Shown piece after piece: positions 15,614 through 16,045 of a stretch of DNA of 16,045 bases. The DNA comes from Tannerella sp. Lineage in GTDB: Bacteria > Bacteroidota > Bacteroidia > Bacteroidales > Tannerellaceae. The notes beneath the pieces were generated by a model that ran no database searches, was not told the DNA's origin, and was given only the letters and a program-made list of their open reading frames with translations. Location of the stretch: the NCBI GenBank assembly GCA_031277235.1, contig JAITMT010000037.1:1-16045 (forward strand), given 5' to 3'. A program made the position numbers and the translations under genes. Position 1 is the first letter of the stretch, and each line of letters starts with the position of its first letter.

Positions 15614-15621
15614 CAAAAGTA
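15614..15621 (-). promoter_or_regulatory. -7 element of the susC-susD-susE operon
   Basis: On the minus strand TACTTTTG matches TAnnTTTG and would start transcription about 33 bases before the susC ATG. No TTTG is visible at the -33 distance. The element is embedded in an inverted repeat, aaaagta (15615-15621) and tactttt (15623-15629), a possible small operator. Confidence 0.55.
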
Positions 15622-15693
15622 ATACTTTTTCAGATGATATGTGCGATCTTTCATTTTATTTTCAAGGAAACAGTTTTGATATGGCAGCAGTGA

Positions 15694-15733
15694 ACAAAAA
15701 AAATGTAGAGACGCTGCGCGCAACATCTCTACA
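15694..15733 (-). terminator. Rho-independent terminator after the upstream SusD-like gene
   Basis: Arms tgtagaga (15704-15711) and tctctaca (15726-15733) form an 8-bp stem; on the minus strand it is followed by eight T (plus-strand A-run 15696-15703). The gtagagacgc core resembles a terminator/repeat type that I recall as common in Bacteroidota. It separates the upstream locus from the susC operon. Confidence 0.8.
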
Positions 15734-15760
15734 AATGTTCAACCGCTTTCGAGGATTTTT

Positions 15761-15801
15761 TGCCGGACAGTATCGGTTTCAGCATAAACCATACTCCGGC
15801 A
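15761..15801. repeat. Hairpin just after the SusD-like stop codon
   Basis: tgccgga (15761-15767) pairs with tccggca (15795-15801). gtat/atac continues the stem after a two-base bulge, and ggttt/aaacc (15775-15779 with 15786-15790) closes it. On the minus strand it is followed by A-rich sequence, not T, so it is more likely a 3'-end stabilising or processing structure upstream of the true terminator. Confidence 0.6.
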
Positions 15802-15806
15802 AAGAG

Positions 15807-16045
15807 TCAATACCCCGGATTCTGAGGCGTTATGCCAAGGTCGGTATATTGTTCGCTAAGCGGAATGGGAAGGCGATAGAAACGTCCGTTGACATGATCC
15901 ACTTTTGCGTGCAAGTGCTTGTGTATCCGTTGATAGAAAGCAAAACGCGTTGCGTCGGCACCGGGTAGTGCGCTGAACAGATTGACGTCGTCATAAGCCG
16001 GTTTGTAATATTCAAACTTGGGCACTCTTTCGAGGACGGTAGAGA
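15807..16045 (-). CDS. C-terminal fragment of a second SusD/RagB-like lipoprotein (cut by window edge)
   Basis: The minus-strand frame is open from the window edge to a TGA at 15807-15809, giving about 78 residues with no start needed inside the window. The ending FYRLPIPLSEQYTDLGITPQNPGY has the SusD/RagB C-terminal pattern (LPIP, then QNPGY). The preceding FEYYKPAYDDVNLFSALPG and FYQRIHKH are not diagnostic. It would be the lipoprotein of another SusC/D pair upstream in transcription; its SusC partner should lie outside the window. A hairpin and a T-tract terminator follow. The assignment rests on a short tail, so a relative of SusD with a different core is possible. Confidence 0.7.
   Translation of the reverse strand, partial: STVLERVPKFEYYKPAYDDVNLFSALPGADATRFAFYQRIHKHLHAKVDHVNGRFYRLPIPLSEQYTDLGITPQNPGY

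Noticed and set aside
15555..15968. Plus-strand 137-codon frame at the window end
   Set aside because: It overlaps the susC promoter, two hairpins and the secure-looking SusD-like tail on the other strand; no family resemblance.

Overview
The window comes from a Bacteroidota genome, most likely a member of the Bacteroidales. The evidence is a set of family-typical genes: SusC/SusD/SusE outer-membrane uptake proteins, the succinylornithine-type carbamoyltransferase, a DUF3467 protein and a PF17170-type six-bladed propeller lipoprotein. The start sites also lack Shine-Dalgarno sequences, and several genes have the TAnnTTTG (-7) promoter element of this phylum. I cannot name the genus.

Layout. 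Bases 2-1371 hold the 3' part of an arginine-pathway carbamoyltransferase (+) converging on a small DUF3467 gene (-). Between them lie two abutting perfect inverted repeats and a heptad-periodic repeat. Bases 1655-5413 hold thrA (fused aspartokinase/homoserine dehydrogenase) and thrC (threonine synthase), three bases apart, behind a strong consensus promoter. The homoserine kinase step is not encoded between them. Bases 5414-5681 are intergenic and carry a nested inverted pair of REP-like units. Bases 5682-7799 hold a two-gene set: a radical SAM protein with a C-terminal helix-hairpin-helix and its usual partner, a DUF4130/TIGR03915-type protein. This is a probable DNA repair or modification pair whose chemistry is unknown. 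A 7-bp-period repeat separates the two genes. Bases 7809-9077 (-) encode an orphan six-bladed propeller lipoprotein. Bases 9272-15575 (-) form a susC-susD-susE-like operon that ends in a good Rho-independent terminator. The window ends in the 3' tail of a second, upstream SusD-like gene (-), followed by its own terminator hairpins.

How it works together. thrA and thrC supply two enzymes of the aspartate-to-threonine branch and argF' one step of arginine synthesis. The SusC/D/E products would form an outer-membrane TonB-dependent receptor with two surface lipoproteins that capture a glycan or other large nutrient. No glycoside hydrolase, peptidase, sigma/anti-sigma pair or hybrid two-component sensor is present, so the substrate cannot be assigned. 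The most open biology is the radical SAM/DUF4130 pair. The most unusual non-coding structures are the perfect hairpin that includes the argF' stop codon and the compound REP-like element upstream of the radical SAM gene. No tRNA, rRNA, CRISPR array or transposase was found, and every intergenic gap is shorter than 300 bases.
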